Shown: one piece after another, positions 1 to 12,700 of the stretch
How positions within the stretch are numbered: the stretch's first letter is position 1
Layout of the letters: every line of letters starts with the position of its first letter
From: Myrica gale
Taxonomy: Eukaryota; Streptophyta; Magnoliopsida; Fagales; Myricaceae
DNA: 64,000 nt
Reading direction: 5' to 3'
Assembly: GCA_963930655.1 (NCBI GenBank)
Contig: OZ005611.1
Location: 22,617,001 to 22,681,000 of the forward strand
Position numbers and translations under genes: made by a program
Notes under the pieces: model-generated
Told to the model about the DNA's origin: nothing
Seen by the model: only the letters and a program-made list of their open reading frames with translations
Database searches by the model: none

Positions 1-308
1 ACAATATGGCGACCAGTAAATTCAACTGCCATTGTACAAGGGGTCTTCCGGATATAAATGCACAAGATCTCCCCTACAGAATTTCGACACAGCTGCCATA
101 ACCAGCAAATTTGATCCCACTGCAACATCCAAATTTATTTTCAAATTAGAATCTGAGGGGGAGTGCCATTGTAGGTGAAAGTTGACCTTATGGCTCCAAG
201 CTTCCTCGTGATCTATGTATAGTCCTGATTGCCTACCTCCCCCATCTGTTCAATTCAATTTTGAAGTAATTGCTTTTTTTGTAACAGCAACTGTACCTTG
301 TAAGATAG
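1..308. other. Non-genic stretch at left edge
   Basis: I see no coding frame, RNA gene or clear repeat boundary here. The last ten bases (299-308) are the left target-site copy of the MITE that follows. Confidence 0.5.
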
Positions 309-663
309 GGGCAAAAGTTATTGTGTGATTGGAGAGAGTGTGTGAGTACACGACTGTGATTAGATTGTGTGAAATCTAATGGCTGAAACAATGACACGTC
401 AATTAATGAATCCAGCCTAACGAGGTCGGTTATTGTGTGAGTGGAGAATGTGTGTGAATGTGCGAGTATACGGCTGAGATTAGATTGTGTGAAATCTAAT
501 GGCTGAAATAATGTCACGTCAATTAATGAAACCGGGTCGGTTTCTCGAGTCGGATTCATTAATTGATGTGTTATTGTTTCAGCCATTATATTTCACACAA
601 TCTAATCACAGTGGTGTACTCACACACTCACACACTCTCTCCAATCACACAATAACTTTTGCC
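309..663. mobile_element. Mutator-like MITE, composite copy
   Basis: The element begins GGGCAAAAGTTATTGTGTG and ends in the inverse CACACAATAACTTTTGCC. It is flanked by TGTAAGATAG (299-308) and TGTATGATAG (664-673), a 10-bp target duplication with one mismatch. Long terminal inverted repeats and 9-11 bp duplications are typical of Mutator-like elements. The left arm occurs twice, near 311-400 and 432-510, with only one right arm, so this copy has an internal duplication or nested insertion. Open frames here on both strands are by-products of the inverted repeat. Confidence 0.8.
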
Positions 664-673
664 TGTATGATAG

Positions 674-1608
674 TAATTGTGAAAAAAAAGAATTTGAGAT
701 TGAACACTGTGATGGGTGGGAAAGCCTTCGACGATCATGAAGAAATCGGATGGTTTCAAACCCCACGCCATGCTCGTGAACTCAAGGACGCAGAAGAGAA
801 GATTGTCCTCCTACAGAACCAACATGAAAAGACCCTGGACTGAGATAGTAATAGCTTCTTCTTTTTTTCTTCTTTTTGAGAGAGAGAGTAACGGCTTGAA
901 GGAAGAAAAGGTCATTCATCCGATTAATTACTACAGAAGACATAGATAGATAACAAACCCTGATGGATTTGTCATAAGGAAAGATTGCCTGATATGGTCG
1001 AATCTAAACGGATCTTATTGCTCTGCCTCCATAATTTCCTCTATTTTGACCCCTCTGCGCTGATGATCATCATTGCGGAGAGACGACTCTGCCTTCCCCT
1101 ACTCGAGGGCCTGAGTCTATGCTTCCTTAGCTGGCCTCTGTCTGGCTTAATATGATATAATAATTATCAAATCATTTTTTTATTATAATGTATATACAAA
1201 TTTTATTTAAATTCTCACTTATTATTTTTAGCCATTCTTATAAATTATCTTCCCTTATTTTACTAAGTTTTATAGTCTAAAATTTGATACAAGCTGCAAA
1301 ATTTCTTATTGTGATATTGAGCGTCTGTTCTAGTTCTTATTGGCTTTAGGCTTAATTGCATGGAGGACGTATGAAAAAAAAAATACTCCACTCGTGTGTC
1401 TAATATTAATAGTTAGAAGATATACGTGTCAAAATTGATAATTTATAATATAATGTATCATAAATTTAAAATTAATGAGTAAAAAATATATTTATTTCTA
1501 GAATAAAATATTTACTCTCAAAAAACATCGGATTCTTATGATAAATTATAAGGTTGCTATGGTTCCAAGAGGTCGGTCACATTTGAACCTCAAAATCTTC
1601 AAACTAAT
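674..1608. other. Non-genic spacer
   Basis: AT-rich spacer, strongly so after 1150. A short open stretch at 716-949 shows no recognisable domain or splice context. Confidence 0.5.
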
Positions 1609-1617
1609 TAATATATA

Positions 1618-2519
1618 GGGATAAATGATATTTTGGTCCATGTGGTTTGGGTGAAAATCAAATTAGTCCCTTAACAATTTTTTCCATCAATCGGGTCCTT
1701 GTAGTTTGCATGAAAATCAAATTAGTCCCTTATCAATTTCTTTCATAAATTGGGTCCCTGATCTTTACATGTTTTTATATTAAGTCTTTTCGTTCAAATC
1801 CGTCCACTGACTTAACAGTAAGTGCCAACTTGATGTGCTCGGGATGCTCGGACTACTTTTATATAGCATTTGCACGAGCGACCTTTCTGCTCGGGCCTCT
1901 CGATCTGCTTATGATCGGGATGCTCGGGCTGATTGTGTTCGGGATGCCGTGCTACTTGTGTTCGGGATGCTTGGGATGCTTTTACATAGCCTTTGCGCGA
2001 GCAGCCTTGATGCTCCGGCCGCTCGATCTGCTTATGCTCGGGCTGCTCAGGTTGCTTTTATATAGCATTTGTGCGCGCGGCCGGCCTACTCGGGCCTCTC
2101 GATCCTCTCAGCTCTCCATCCCGAGCAGATCAGGTTGACACTTACCGTTAAGTCAGTGGATCGATTAGGACGGAAAGACTTAATATAAAAGCATGTACAA
2201 ATCAGAGACCCGATTGATGAAAAAAAATTGATAAAAGACTAATTTGATAGCAGCCCGACCTGCTCGGGCCTCTCGATCCTCTCGGCTCTTCATCCTGAGC
2301 AGATCAGGTTGGCACTTACCGTTAAGTCAGTGGACGGATTTTGACGGAAGGACTTAATATAAAAACATGTAAAGATCAGAGACCCGATTGATGAAAAAAA
2401 TTCATAAGGGACTAATTTGATTTTCATGCAAACCACAGATACCCGATTGATGAAAAAAATTATTAAGGGACTAATTTGATTTTAACTCAAACCACAAGGA
2501 CCAAAATATCATTTATCCC
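1618..2519. mobile_element. Long-TIR Mutator-like non-autonomous element with GC-rich core
   Basis: The termini are inverted copies starting GGGATAAATGATATTTTGG. They can be followed inward for about 225 bp (1618-1845 against 2295-2519). TAATATATA occurs on both sides (1609-1617 and 2520-2528), a 9-bp target duplication, although in AT-rich DNA. The core (about 1835-2140) is GC-rich and built of degenerate TGCTCGGG-type units; a TATATAGCATTTGYRCG-type motif recurs near 1860, 1983 and 2058. The inner part of the right arm is duplicated (about 2115-2250 and 2265-2400). No transposase is present. Confidence 0.85.
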
Positions 2520-2528
2520 TAATATATA

Positions 2529-3778
2529 TCCTCTCGTTATCAGATTACATGATTAGAAAGAGAAAAAAATAGACTACTTCATAAACCTCCACGCCAACAA
2601 AAAAAATGAAAATATCTAAACGGGCCTAAAATTGAAGTAGTCAATCATCTTAAATATATAAAAAATATTATTTTTTTTTTAAAAAATTGCTATGTAATAT
2701 TTTGAACAAGATGAATCATGGATCGATCAGGATGGAGGAATGAATTAGAGTGAGATACTTTTCACTCTGTGTGATATGAATTTATTCAGAACGAATTGTG
2801 TAAGCTATATAAAATTATAACTATAATTTAAAAATATAAAATTAATATTTTACAATTTATCACGTCATTTGATAAAATAAAGAAATAAAATAACGCGATT
2901 CTTAATTTGACTCATTACTCAAATTATTATTGTATACTAGTATATGTCTTTTCTTAAATAAGTTTTCGAAATAACGTTTTCAACCATTAACGGTTATTGC
3001 TTATAAAGACTTAAAATCCATATCATAACAAATTAAAAAGCGGCACATATCCACAAATCCTTATCAGTAATTGTCGTTAAGAGATTGATTGGAAATAAAT
3101 GAATGAGCCTCTTTTTGACATTAAATAGACTTCCAGGGTCTAATTATTAAAGACGTAATCTCATGAGCTTATTTGCAACCTTTAAATATCTCAGGACCCT
3201 TAGTGCAATTAAGTCTTGACTGGTCTACCCGTTGCACATGTTTGTGATTATGTTCTCTCAATTTTCTATGTTTACAATTAAATAGTGTAAGATTTTTATA
3301 TTATCTTTATCTCTCCTCAAATTATATTATAAATATTTATTTAATTTCCCTATTGGATAATAAATTATTTATTGGAATTAAGAATTGAACGACAAAAAGG
3401 ATGATTCAACACATGGTCTCTCTTCTTTTTTGATTTTATATCTTTTTAGTTGATTCCATAACTCTACTTTCCTAACAGATATACATCGACCATTGCGAGG
3501 CGTCTGGCCCTCTTTAGTCTTTACCTTGATGTCCAGTAAGATTTTGGGCCTAGAAACATGAATGGGCCTATGTTGACAGTTGATCTCCCGTGCGGATTTG
3601 GGCCTATGTTTAGAGTTGAGTTATCCAGTATCAGTTTTGGGCCTCTGTAGACGTAAACGCAAAAAAGCCCCCTGATCAAGGCGCTATAGGTTGGACGAGG
3701 ACTCCAAAAATTCAAACTCTCCAATCTCCATAACATTTAGGATGTCTATTGCTTGGATGAGGCCTCGATCTTTACTTT
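2529..3778. other. Non-genic AT-rich spacer
   Basis: I see no supported gene. The 71-codon frame at 3521-3736 has no recognisable domain or gene context. Confidence 0.5.
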
Positions 3779-3786
3779 CTGAATGA

Positions 3787-4074
3787 TAAGGCTGCACACA
3801 ATCGGACCAATTTTCCAGTTCGGTCTTTTTTTTTTAATAAATGTGGTCCGGACCGGACCGGACCATATTTATAAAAATATATATAATTTTTATAATTTTT
3901 AATATAAATTATAAACTTAAAACGTTTAATTTTAATCTAAACTAAAACTCAACATTTTTATATGTATTTCTCCCTTTAAAATTAACCTAAAAAATTGAAA
4001 AAAAAATTAAAACCGGTCCGGACCACTAGACCGCATTTAGTAAGATCGGACCGGAAATCCGGTTTTCAGCCCTA
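3787..4074. mobile_element. hAT-like MITE with GGTCCGG-type subterminal repeats
   Basis: The right end reads TTTTCAGCCCTA, inverse of the TAGGGCTGAA terminus of the large element at 44250; the left end TAAGGCTG is a degenerate match. The flanks are CTGAATGA (3779-3786) and CTGAATTA (4075-4082), an 8-bp hAT-size duplication with one mismatch. Clusters of GGTCCGGACC lie just inside both ends, around an AT-rich centre. It appears to be a small member of the same family as 44250-47617. Confidence 0.75.
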
Positions 4075-4366
4075 CTGAATTATATGATCATTCATCATTC
4101 AAACTGCACACTATCCAAATTTGCTTCTTCTTTTTTTAATTTATTTAGTTCTTCAAGGTATTATCCATGTAGGATTTTTCAAATAGGGTGGTCTCAACCA
4201 AAGTGATGCTTACCTAAAAAAATCCCACAGATGCTAGCACAGGAACCTATTATCATGAGCGAAAATTAAGAAAGAAAATTTAAATTTATGCTCATTGTTT
4301 AATTTAATTTATTTTTTACCATTACCCCTCCTAAAATTATTATATTATAATTTAGCTCCTTTAAGG

Positions 4367-4715
4367 TAGGGGTGGGCAAAAAACCTGAGACCCGACAACC
4401 CGAACCGGCCCGACCCGTTTCCGACCCGATCGGGCCGGGTTTAGGCGGGTTCGGGTTTGCATGCAAATAAAAATCATTTGTCGGGTTCAGGTGTATGAAA
4501 AAACCCGAACCCGAAAATATAATGGCCTCAACTCGTGACCCGCCTTTTCCGACCCGTTTCGACCCGATATTTTCGGGTTTATACGGGTTCAGGTTTCCTT
4601 ATAAATAAACCCGATATCTTCGGGTCGGGTTCGAGTTTCCTTATAAATAAACCCGATATTTTCGGGTCGGGTCGGGTTCAAAATTTCGAACCCGAACCCG
4701 GTTTGCCCACCCCTA
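4367..4715. mobile_element. hAT MITE with TAGGGGTGGGCAAA termini
   Basis: The left end is TAGGGGTGGGCAAA and the right end is the inverse TTTGCCCACCCCTA. CTTTAAGG lies on both sides (4359-4366 and 4716-4723), a perfect 8-bp duplication. The interior is packed with CCCGAACCCG and GGGTCGGGTTCGGG units in both orientations. It is non-coding; the open frame at 4535-4765 is a by-product of the repeat. Confidence 0.93.
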
Positions 4716-5278
4716 CTTTAAGGGATGACATCGCTCCTATCCATTGCCCACAACTCCCCACTTAAGTCACCAGTTTAATGTTTGAGCCCCAATTAGTTGG
4801 GCTCAAAATTTTAGGTTTACTAATAAAAAATTCACCACATAATTTTTTACTATTATAATATTTATTAAAAATCTTCTCTCTCTTCACTTTTTCACCAACT
4901 CCAATAACATATCTTTACTTTATAATATTTCTCAAACCCCAATACCCAAAATTTTCACGCTCAAACATACCCAAATCACTAGAAGGGAATCAAATTCAAA
5001 ACCGTGCCCGGCCTCAAACTATACCGTTACAAATGTCACCCTTACCAATTACCGCGGGACTAAACAGGGGTCTATGTTTATGCTAAGTGAAACCTACAAA
5101 CACATATACCCCACGGTTGGCTGATTGAGTGGTGTTGCTTCAGCTGGAGCTGGAGTATCGTACTCTCAGACATGACAAGATGTATGAGTTCTAATGGAAA
5201 CGAAGAACAAACGAGTCAATGACACACAGGGTGGCAATATCGAAAGCTCGAGAGCAAACCAAAAGGAGTTGTCACTCT

Positions 5279-6629
5279 CAGTGGCGGATCCAGGATCCAA
5301 TTTGAAATGGGTCGAAAACATTAGGCGAAATGACAAAAAAAATTTCCAAGGTAATGTAAAAAGTGTCTTAGAGTTAAAATATCGAAAATTAAGGATTAAA
5401 AAGCATTAAAAAATTTAAAATATACGTACGTACTATTTGCTAAGACTGAAAGTGGCAATTAGATCCTACTAATTTGCTTATTATATATATATATATATCA
5501 GAAGATGATAGTTTGAGCAGCAGGAACTCCACAGAAATTTAAGGGCATGAAAAATCCTAAACAAACAAAAATCATCTAAATAATTAATTCGGGACCCAAA
5601 AATATGAGTGGGTTTCTATTTATTTTCGAAAAAAAATTAAAAAAAATAGAAATTTTTAGGTAGAAACCTCTATAGCCCTAAGATATCCAAACCAATTAAA
5701 TCTCATCCTCCAACAATTTCACAACTCACAAAATTTCAAACCGTAAATCATTTTTAGCATACTAAATAAATGAATTTTTATACTGAGTTGTAGAGAGAGA
5801 ATCTTGGATAGAGGAACATACTAGGGGTCGGAGGTCCAACAATTTTCAAGTGTAAAAACTTGAGTATCCTGCAAAAATTGAAACCGTCAAAAATCTAAAT
5901 AATGAGATTGAGAGAGAGCTGAGAGTCAATGGGGATATACACTAGAATTTTCAATATCAAGTACTACAAAAAATAGTATAGAAAAAAATAACTGAGAATT
6001 ATTGCATTATAATTCCTATAATAGTATGAAGAATTTGCTGTTAACTATAAATTACCCAAATTGTTCAATAAATTGTCAGTGTCCTATAGGCTACCAGAGG
6101 ATTTACCATCGTTAGTATTCAACTGCAAATACATTAATTAGGTTTGATAAAAGCATTAGTTGTCTCACAATATCCAGTTAAGATGCAAATATCATATTGT
6201 CAAATCTTCCAATCCAACGAAAATATACTTTAAAAACTAAAAGAAAGAAGTAATAAAGAGGCAGCATGTATAACTAAGATACACATATACTCATTTCCAG
6301 GAAAAACAAAATCCAAATACTTGATTTCTCTAGCACCAGATGGTCCAGGTCCACGTAGAAGGAGGTCCACATTTGCCAAGTAAAAACCATCTGACGATAT
6401 CTCTAGCACCTTTAACCGGCCAAGGCTACTGGAAGTAGAGGCAATCAATACACACTTAAAATCAGGCCCTGCAAACTTAAAACCAGGGTTGGCCTTGGCC
6501 TATAGGGATCGGGCTCCCATAGGCCCATACCAACTTATAATAAAAAATAAAATAATTTTTTTTTACATATAATAATTATTTTTGGCAGATCCAATGGGGT
6601 GCGGCCGACCACCCCTGGATCCGCCTCTG
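5279..6629. mobile_element. Possible degenerate hAT-like element
   Basis: CAGTGGCGGATCCAGG at 5279 and CCTGGATCCGCCTCTG ending at 6629 are near-perfect inverse copies of a terminus common in plant hAT elements. No matching 8-bp duplication is visible (GTCACTCT against CCCTCAAT), so these may be ends of two different insertions. The interior is AT-rich and I see no transposase. Confidence 0.4.
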
Positions 6630-7413
6630 CCCTCAATAGTTGTCATCCTTTTCATGTCCCAGACATGTTGCAAGAAAGTACTGCAACAAACACCTGCTGC
6701 CACATGCAAATTTCAACCAAGTCACGATGATGTTAAAGACCCCACTGTTCTCTTCAACCACCAAACGGCAAAACCCCACGAGCAAAGGCATTGACAAATG
6801 CTGGCCTCAAATCAACACTGCTCGCCAAAACTACCGCGTCTTGAATCCGTGATTTCCTTGTGTTAGGTATGTTGTAATGTTGAGGTGGGGCTTCTTCGCG
6901 TTCTAGATGGGAGACCTGAGACGCGACAAACGTTTTCAGGTCCGTTTTCACACCATAGTACTGTTTGGTTATCAGTTTTCATGTTTTCTTGGTCGGAGAT
7001 GTCTGATGTGATTTAACCTACTTGAACCCAGTTCCTGTCGAATTTTGGCGATGACAACTACTTCCTGCCTCATTTTTCTGGCTACACACTGGAGTCCTGG
7101 ACCGATAATGTTCTTAACGAAAACATAAATCTTTTTTTTTTTTTAAAAAACCGTGTGGGCCTACGCAGGATTTTTGTTCTTTTGAAAATATGAAATGCAT
7201 GCGTTTCACTTGTTATGGGCGTACAGGAAATCAAATCTGCTACTTCGGCCCAACAAGCCCAGCAAACAGGAAGGGCACCTTAGGCCACTTTCACCTTGCT
7301 CACTTAAATTTCGTTACATGTGCCACTGCTGATCTAGAGTGATGTTTGGCCAGCAAACATTTTTAAAAATTTGAATTTTTTAAGAGAAGAATTGATGTAG
7401 ATTTTTTTTATTG
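6630..7413. other. Non-genic spacer
   Basis: I see nothing beyond short overlapping frames without recognisable domains. Confidence 0.45.
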
Positions 7414-7429
7414 AAAAAATATTGAAATT

Positions 7430-7672
7430 TAACACTAAGGGGTTGGCTTAAGTGGTGAAGACTCGGGGCCTAGGGGTTTGATCCCATGAGGTCTCAAGTT
7501 CGAATCCTCTCAGGTGCAAACAACTCCTTGGGGTCACTCCCTCAACGAAGCTGGACTTAACTGGCATGTGTGGTTTGCCGTGGCGTTAAACTCATCTCGT
7601 GCGTATACTGGGTCAGGTTCGTCCGAGTTCGGTGCACGTGGTTGGGTGCCCGGATTTCTCTTGTCACCAAAA
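7430..7672 (+). mobile_element. tRNA-derived SINE
   Basis: The unit has a box-A-like GGCTTAAGTGGTGAAG near 7443 and a box-B-like GTTCGAATCCT near 7499, the internal Pol III promoter layout of tRNA-type SINEs. It ends in a poly-A run after TTGTCACC. The 16-bp sequence AAAAAATATTGAAATT occurs at 7414-7429 and again at 7673-7688, a target duplication of the size made by LINE-type integration. It is non-coding and not a functional tRNA gene. Confidence 0.85.
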
Positions 7673-7688
7673 AAAAAATATTGAAATT

Positions 7689-9535
7689 GGTGCGAAAAAT
7701 TGTTTGAATTTGTATGAAAATTTTGAAATTTTGTTGTTTGGTTTGTAAATATTTTTACTTTTTAAAAATTTCTCTAAAAAAGTGAGACAAAAATTTCACT
7801 AAACAAATATCACCTAAAGGTTAAAGAAAAGATAAGAGGTTTCTTGTAAAGGCATGCACTAGCTAGCACATTTCGGTTCATACTGCAATTAGTCCAATTT
7901 TTTTTTAATCCGTGCTTATTTTCATAGTAACGTAAAAATAATGGAGCCGTATGAGATGAATATCTCACGTCGGTTTCTATAACGATTTTTTTTTAATCAA
8001 ATGACGAACTTCAAGGATGTCGGCTGAATTTGAAAAAAACAATATGCCAAAGCTTTATAAAATTATTATGAAGTTATGGGACTAGGAATTGATCTTTATG
8101 AGTTATGACCAAAAGTAATTATTATATTCTCTTTAAAATAACCTTTATCCACACAAAAAGCCAAGAACATAGGAAAGCTTTGGAACATGTAAGTTGTAAC
8201 TCCTCCTAGACAAAGAAAAAGGACATATAAAAGGAAAGAGGCCGTCGAGAATTTGGGGATCAAAAGTAACTTGAATTTACAAATTTTAATATTTCAAAAA
8301 TTGAATATAATAAAATGATTACAATATAATTTTTATTTCTCTATCGAATAATTACTTTTCACTCTAAAAAATATAAAAAATTTATTAAAATCATCTCTCT
8401 TTATTTTTTTACCAATTTTAATATCCTAAAATTTTAATACTCAAACACAACCTTAATATAACCTTTAGAAAATTGGGTTGAGTCAGGCAGCTAATTGGTC
8501 ACATTCCCAACAAAAAAAAAGGGGGGAAAAAAGGCACAGTCAACATTATTACTTTCCAGGAACCTGAGACAAAATAATTACGGGTACGTGAGCATGTCTG
8601 AAGTTCGCTTAGTAAAGAAAAATAATAGACACAAAAAGGGTTTTTAATAGAGAATGACTTAAACAAATTGACCAATAATTTGAAAGAAAGAAATAGTTTG
8701 GTAAGTGTCCCCTCCTCGTGGAACCTTATGTTGGGACTTAAAACAAATTGACCCGACCCTTTCTATACCGGTGGCCGCGACTTCTCTTTTCAAACTTGGA
8801 CAGTTTGCCCGAGAAGGCATTCATGCCAGTTTTCAAGTGCAAGGTAATTGGAAGCATGTAAAATATATATATATATATATATATAGAAGTGCTAGCTTCG
8901 AAGTTTCCTAATATTCCAAAAAAAAAATCGTCTGTATCAAGCGTGTGAGGTGCGTATATATATATATATATATTTGTCTTTAAATAAAAAGAGAAGTCGG
9001 TGAATTTCATGTACAATGTTTGTTGGCTGAACCAGGCCCCATGCAAAATAAACCTCAATTTTCGGCTGAACAATTGACTTCTCATGATCACAGTGTGCGC
9101 CCCACGTCTTCTTTTCTCATGATTTTCTCCCTTTTTTTTTGTTCTAGGGTTATTGCGAGGTGCAAATCACGTTGTGCTCAGATATTATTATCATACACCT
9201 TCCTTTCTAGTGTTTCACACAGTAATCATGAACCTCGCTCCTTATAAACTCCAGCTGCAATATGTAATAATCTTCCCACGAAATGTAAGAACTTCATCCC
9301 TCTCTCTCTCTTTTACTCTTCAATATAATTTTCTACCCCAAAACTTCATTAATAAGCCCAGCTGCATAAGCTCAAAGATCAGGTTACGTGCCTGGAGATT
9401 TAGCCAACAGATTCACTTGGCCGCATCTGAAGTACAACAGATCTACCTTTAGGAAGTGATAAAATGTTTCTCTCTCAAATTGCCATCACATCATGAAGAC
9501 ATACAATCTTCACGGGTTTCATAGGGCCTATGGTC
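7689..9535. other. AT-rich spacer with TA microsatellites
   Basis: I see no supported gene. Two TA dinucleotide runs lie near 8862-8884 and 8955-8972. Confidence 0.5.
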
Positions 9536-9544
9536 TATGGAACA

Positions 9545-9735
9545 GACAAGGATTCCCTCCTAATAGGGAATTACCTAATGTGTCCCAACAGATCATTGGA
9601 TAGATAAAAAAAGTTTTTCTTTTTTATTTTGTATTAATACAGACCATTGAATCGATTCATTAATGTGTTGTCATCCATCCAATGACCTATTAGGAAACAT
9701 TAGGTAATTCTCTATTAGTAGGGAATCCTTCTCTT
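9545..9735. mobile_element. Mutator-like MITE
   Basis: The ends are inverted copies around AAGGATTCCCT...TAATAGGGAATTACCTAATGT, with the inverse near 9685-9730. TATGGAACA occurs at 9536-9544 and 9736-9744, a perfect 9-bp duplication. The 191-bp unit is non-coding. Confidence 0.82.
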
Positions 9736-9744
9736 TATGGAACA

Positions 9745-12700
9745 CCATTTTTATTTTTATTTTTTTGTAGTAGGAGATCCATTGTCTCGGAAAATGAAAT
9801 CTACCTCATGATAGAAGTACATCGGTATAACAATTCTGTCGTTGTGAGCCTTAAAAAAGACACCATAATTAGTACTTCTACTAACTTTTCTTTGCACGAT
9901 CTTCTTTGGGGTAAATGAATGATAGTGTATATCAGTCTTTAAGTATTCCATTATGGAGAAGTACTTGTCAGTTGTCCCCTCCAAACAAGCGTTATGTTGG
10001 GGCATGATTATGGCTTTTCCCCGACATGTGGCCGCCCCCTATTTACGAATTCAGAGGCGAGGAACTGATGAGGGCTCTTCGTTGTCGTTAGGTGAACATA
10101 TATAACTTAACAGAGACTCGCGTCTCAGACTTTGCAGAAGTACTGGCTGCGTGGATCATAATGGACATGGATTTATCTTAACTTCCCAACTATCCATGCA
10201 AGTTTATTTTTCTGTTCTCATTTAATTCTAAAACAATTGGTAACTGAAAACTTCGATTAAATGGTAATTAGGAGGTCAAAACGTCTCTTCTGGAGTACAT
10301 TTATCTCAGTACTAAACGTGATGAATCTTGTGGACTTAAACGCCGTACATATTTCGATGTCACAAGAGGTTGTTTCTTTGTATTCTCCCAAAGTTTTGGC
10401 AACCAAGAACAGCAAATACCAGAGTTTTCGGAAGATTTTTCTGAAAGATGTTGTATATATACTGATCCATTATGTCAAACAAACACACTATTCTTTGTTG
10501 TTTTGCCCGAATACACTGGAAGACAGGAGATATATACAGTGAAAAGCAAAGCTTGTATTTAAAGAAGAACACATCTATTCAAAAGTGACAACTTTAGAGG
10601 CATTGGAAATTACGTACATTTATTAAAGCATTACTAGCTAGGATGGTAGGTTATCTGTATGCTGAACATCCTTAATTAATTCTCAATCTAAAAACATCAG
10701 CCGGAAAAAGGAAGTATAAAGCGTTTCCTTAAGTTTACACTTTACCCACCCTAATTCTGGAGCCCAAAGAGTAAAGGTTATTACTGACCAAAAGATGATC
10801 AGTTCGGTTGGATGTTTACTTTTAGTTTGAAAACTACGCACTTACCTGTAGGAAACGTACCATCTGGTTATGTATTGTCTCAAATCGGTCTTAACCTCTA
10901 TCATCAATATAGAGACCTAAAGGATATATAGAATATCGCCCTAAGGGAGATATATATATATCTGTGTGTGTACTTGTTTAGGTATATATAACACTCAAAG
11001 TCTCTAATTTAGTAACAATGGTAAGTCAACTTGGCACATTTAGTAACAAAAAAAGGGGGATAGATATGGTAAGGAATATTGGCACGTCTTTTATACCATT
11101 CGAATCTAATGTATATAATATTTTAATATAGCAACAATAATGAAAGGACAAATTTAAGAGCATAAAGTCAGATTTTAATAAGGAAGAAAAACTTCAGTGC
11201 ACAAATTAAGACATACATATGTAATATCAAATTTCATTTGCATGTAAATTTGTTTTATAATATATCCTACTATATCCATTAGTTTATACATGGCTTGGAG
11301 CCCCCAACAATAAAACCCTCCATCTTCCGAGCCTGAGAAAAAAGAAAGACAAAATCTCTAATCATGGCTGCAAGCCTGCAAAAGGTGTGCTAATTTAGGA
11401 AAATCGTGCAGGCACGTTTATATAATATATATATAGGAGAAGAAAGAACGGAATCATAGAGCGAGCGAGGCATGAACTTATAGCATGGATCCTGGGAGGT
11501 CAAGATCCAAATAAGATCGTTCTTACCAAGAGAGATGCATGCATGCAGTACTCTCTGTTCATGTATATGCATGTGGATCAAGAACTCGTGGCGTAAGTAC
11601 GTGAGGATATTACCGAAACTCGATATGGTCGGCCACACGCATGCACGTCAAATCCATTAATTAATTATATAAAAGAATAAATTACATGATCTTTGTTGAA
11701 AGAGTGAGGGACGACAAAGCAAATCCTTGTGTAGATGAAGAGTACGGAATCGAGATTTGATCCACACGCTGAAATCATGCAATATTGGTCAAACTGTAAT
11801 CAATTAGTTGATCGATTTCCATGCCACAAAATGATCACCCAATGGGTTCCTCGTGGCTATGATCTTTGCAAGAATTAATAAACTAATCGGATAAGAATAT
11901 ATGAATCTTGAACCTGGAAATCCCAAGGAAAATGAACTAACTATAGGTACGAAAATCAAGACCTTTTATGGATGGATCATGGATGCATCTCAGTGTATAA
12001 AGTGCTCGTTATTACAAGTTCCAGCCAAAATGTTCAAGGAAAGTTGAAATTTCCCTCAACTATCTGGAAACTGGCGATGGATTATAGACGAAGGCTGGTG
12101 GCAAATTATAATAAGGCTAAGTAGAACTAGTTCAGTGTGATGACATTTTTGTCTTCCTTGAGGGGCTTGTAAATACAACTAGTTGGACTAATCAGAAGCT
12201 GAAGACACATTCTCTAAGGCACCATATTTGCAAAAGCAACAAATTTGGCTGAAAATTTCGACATAATTAAATGCAAACAAATTGTTCTGTCTGGCTTCAC
12301 GGAAAGGCACAAAAGAGGACAGAGAACATAAAGCAATTTTGCAGCCTTCTCATCAGCTTGCATTATTAGTCTGCTCGTGACCGTTGAGCTGCTTTCGAAG
12401 CTAGCTAGGACGCGATTAGGGCATTGCATGCAACAGACAACACATGAAAATTGCAGTAAATGAGGTGGTTCTGTTTTAAATTTGAGAGCTTTTCTGGTGC
12501 CCCAACTCAGAATCTCATTCAGTGGGGATATTAACAATTCAACATGTTTCGATGCTTTTCCCTGGCCTCTTTCCACTTAATATTTCATTATTCAATGTCT
12601 TTGGTGATCGTTTGACAGCTTTTAAAACATTGACTTGAAGGCAATGTCTACAAAGAAGAAGCTTCAGGAACAGATGGGTATGGTTGCTTACTTAGGGAAA

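Noticed and set aside
233..843. Overlapping frames with a repeated SLIDV-LFQPL-FTQSN pattern
   Set aside because: The pattern comes from the inverted arms of the MITE, not from a protein family.
5279..6629. A confident hAT insertion
   Set aside because: The termini match but the flanking 8-mers do not, so I kept it only at low confidence.
7440..7515. Functional tRNA gene
   Set aside because: Only box A/B-like motifs are present, no acceptor stem pairs, and the unit has a poly-A tail and long target duplication, so it is a SINE.
12214..12576. 120-codon minus frame as a gene
   Set aside because: I see no domain, no codon-composition shift and no splice partners; it is likely chance.
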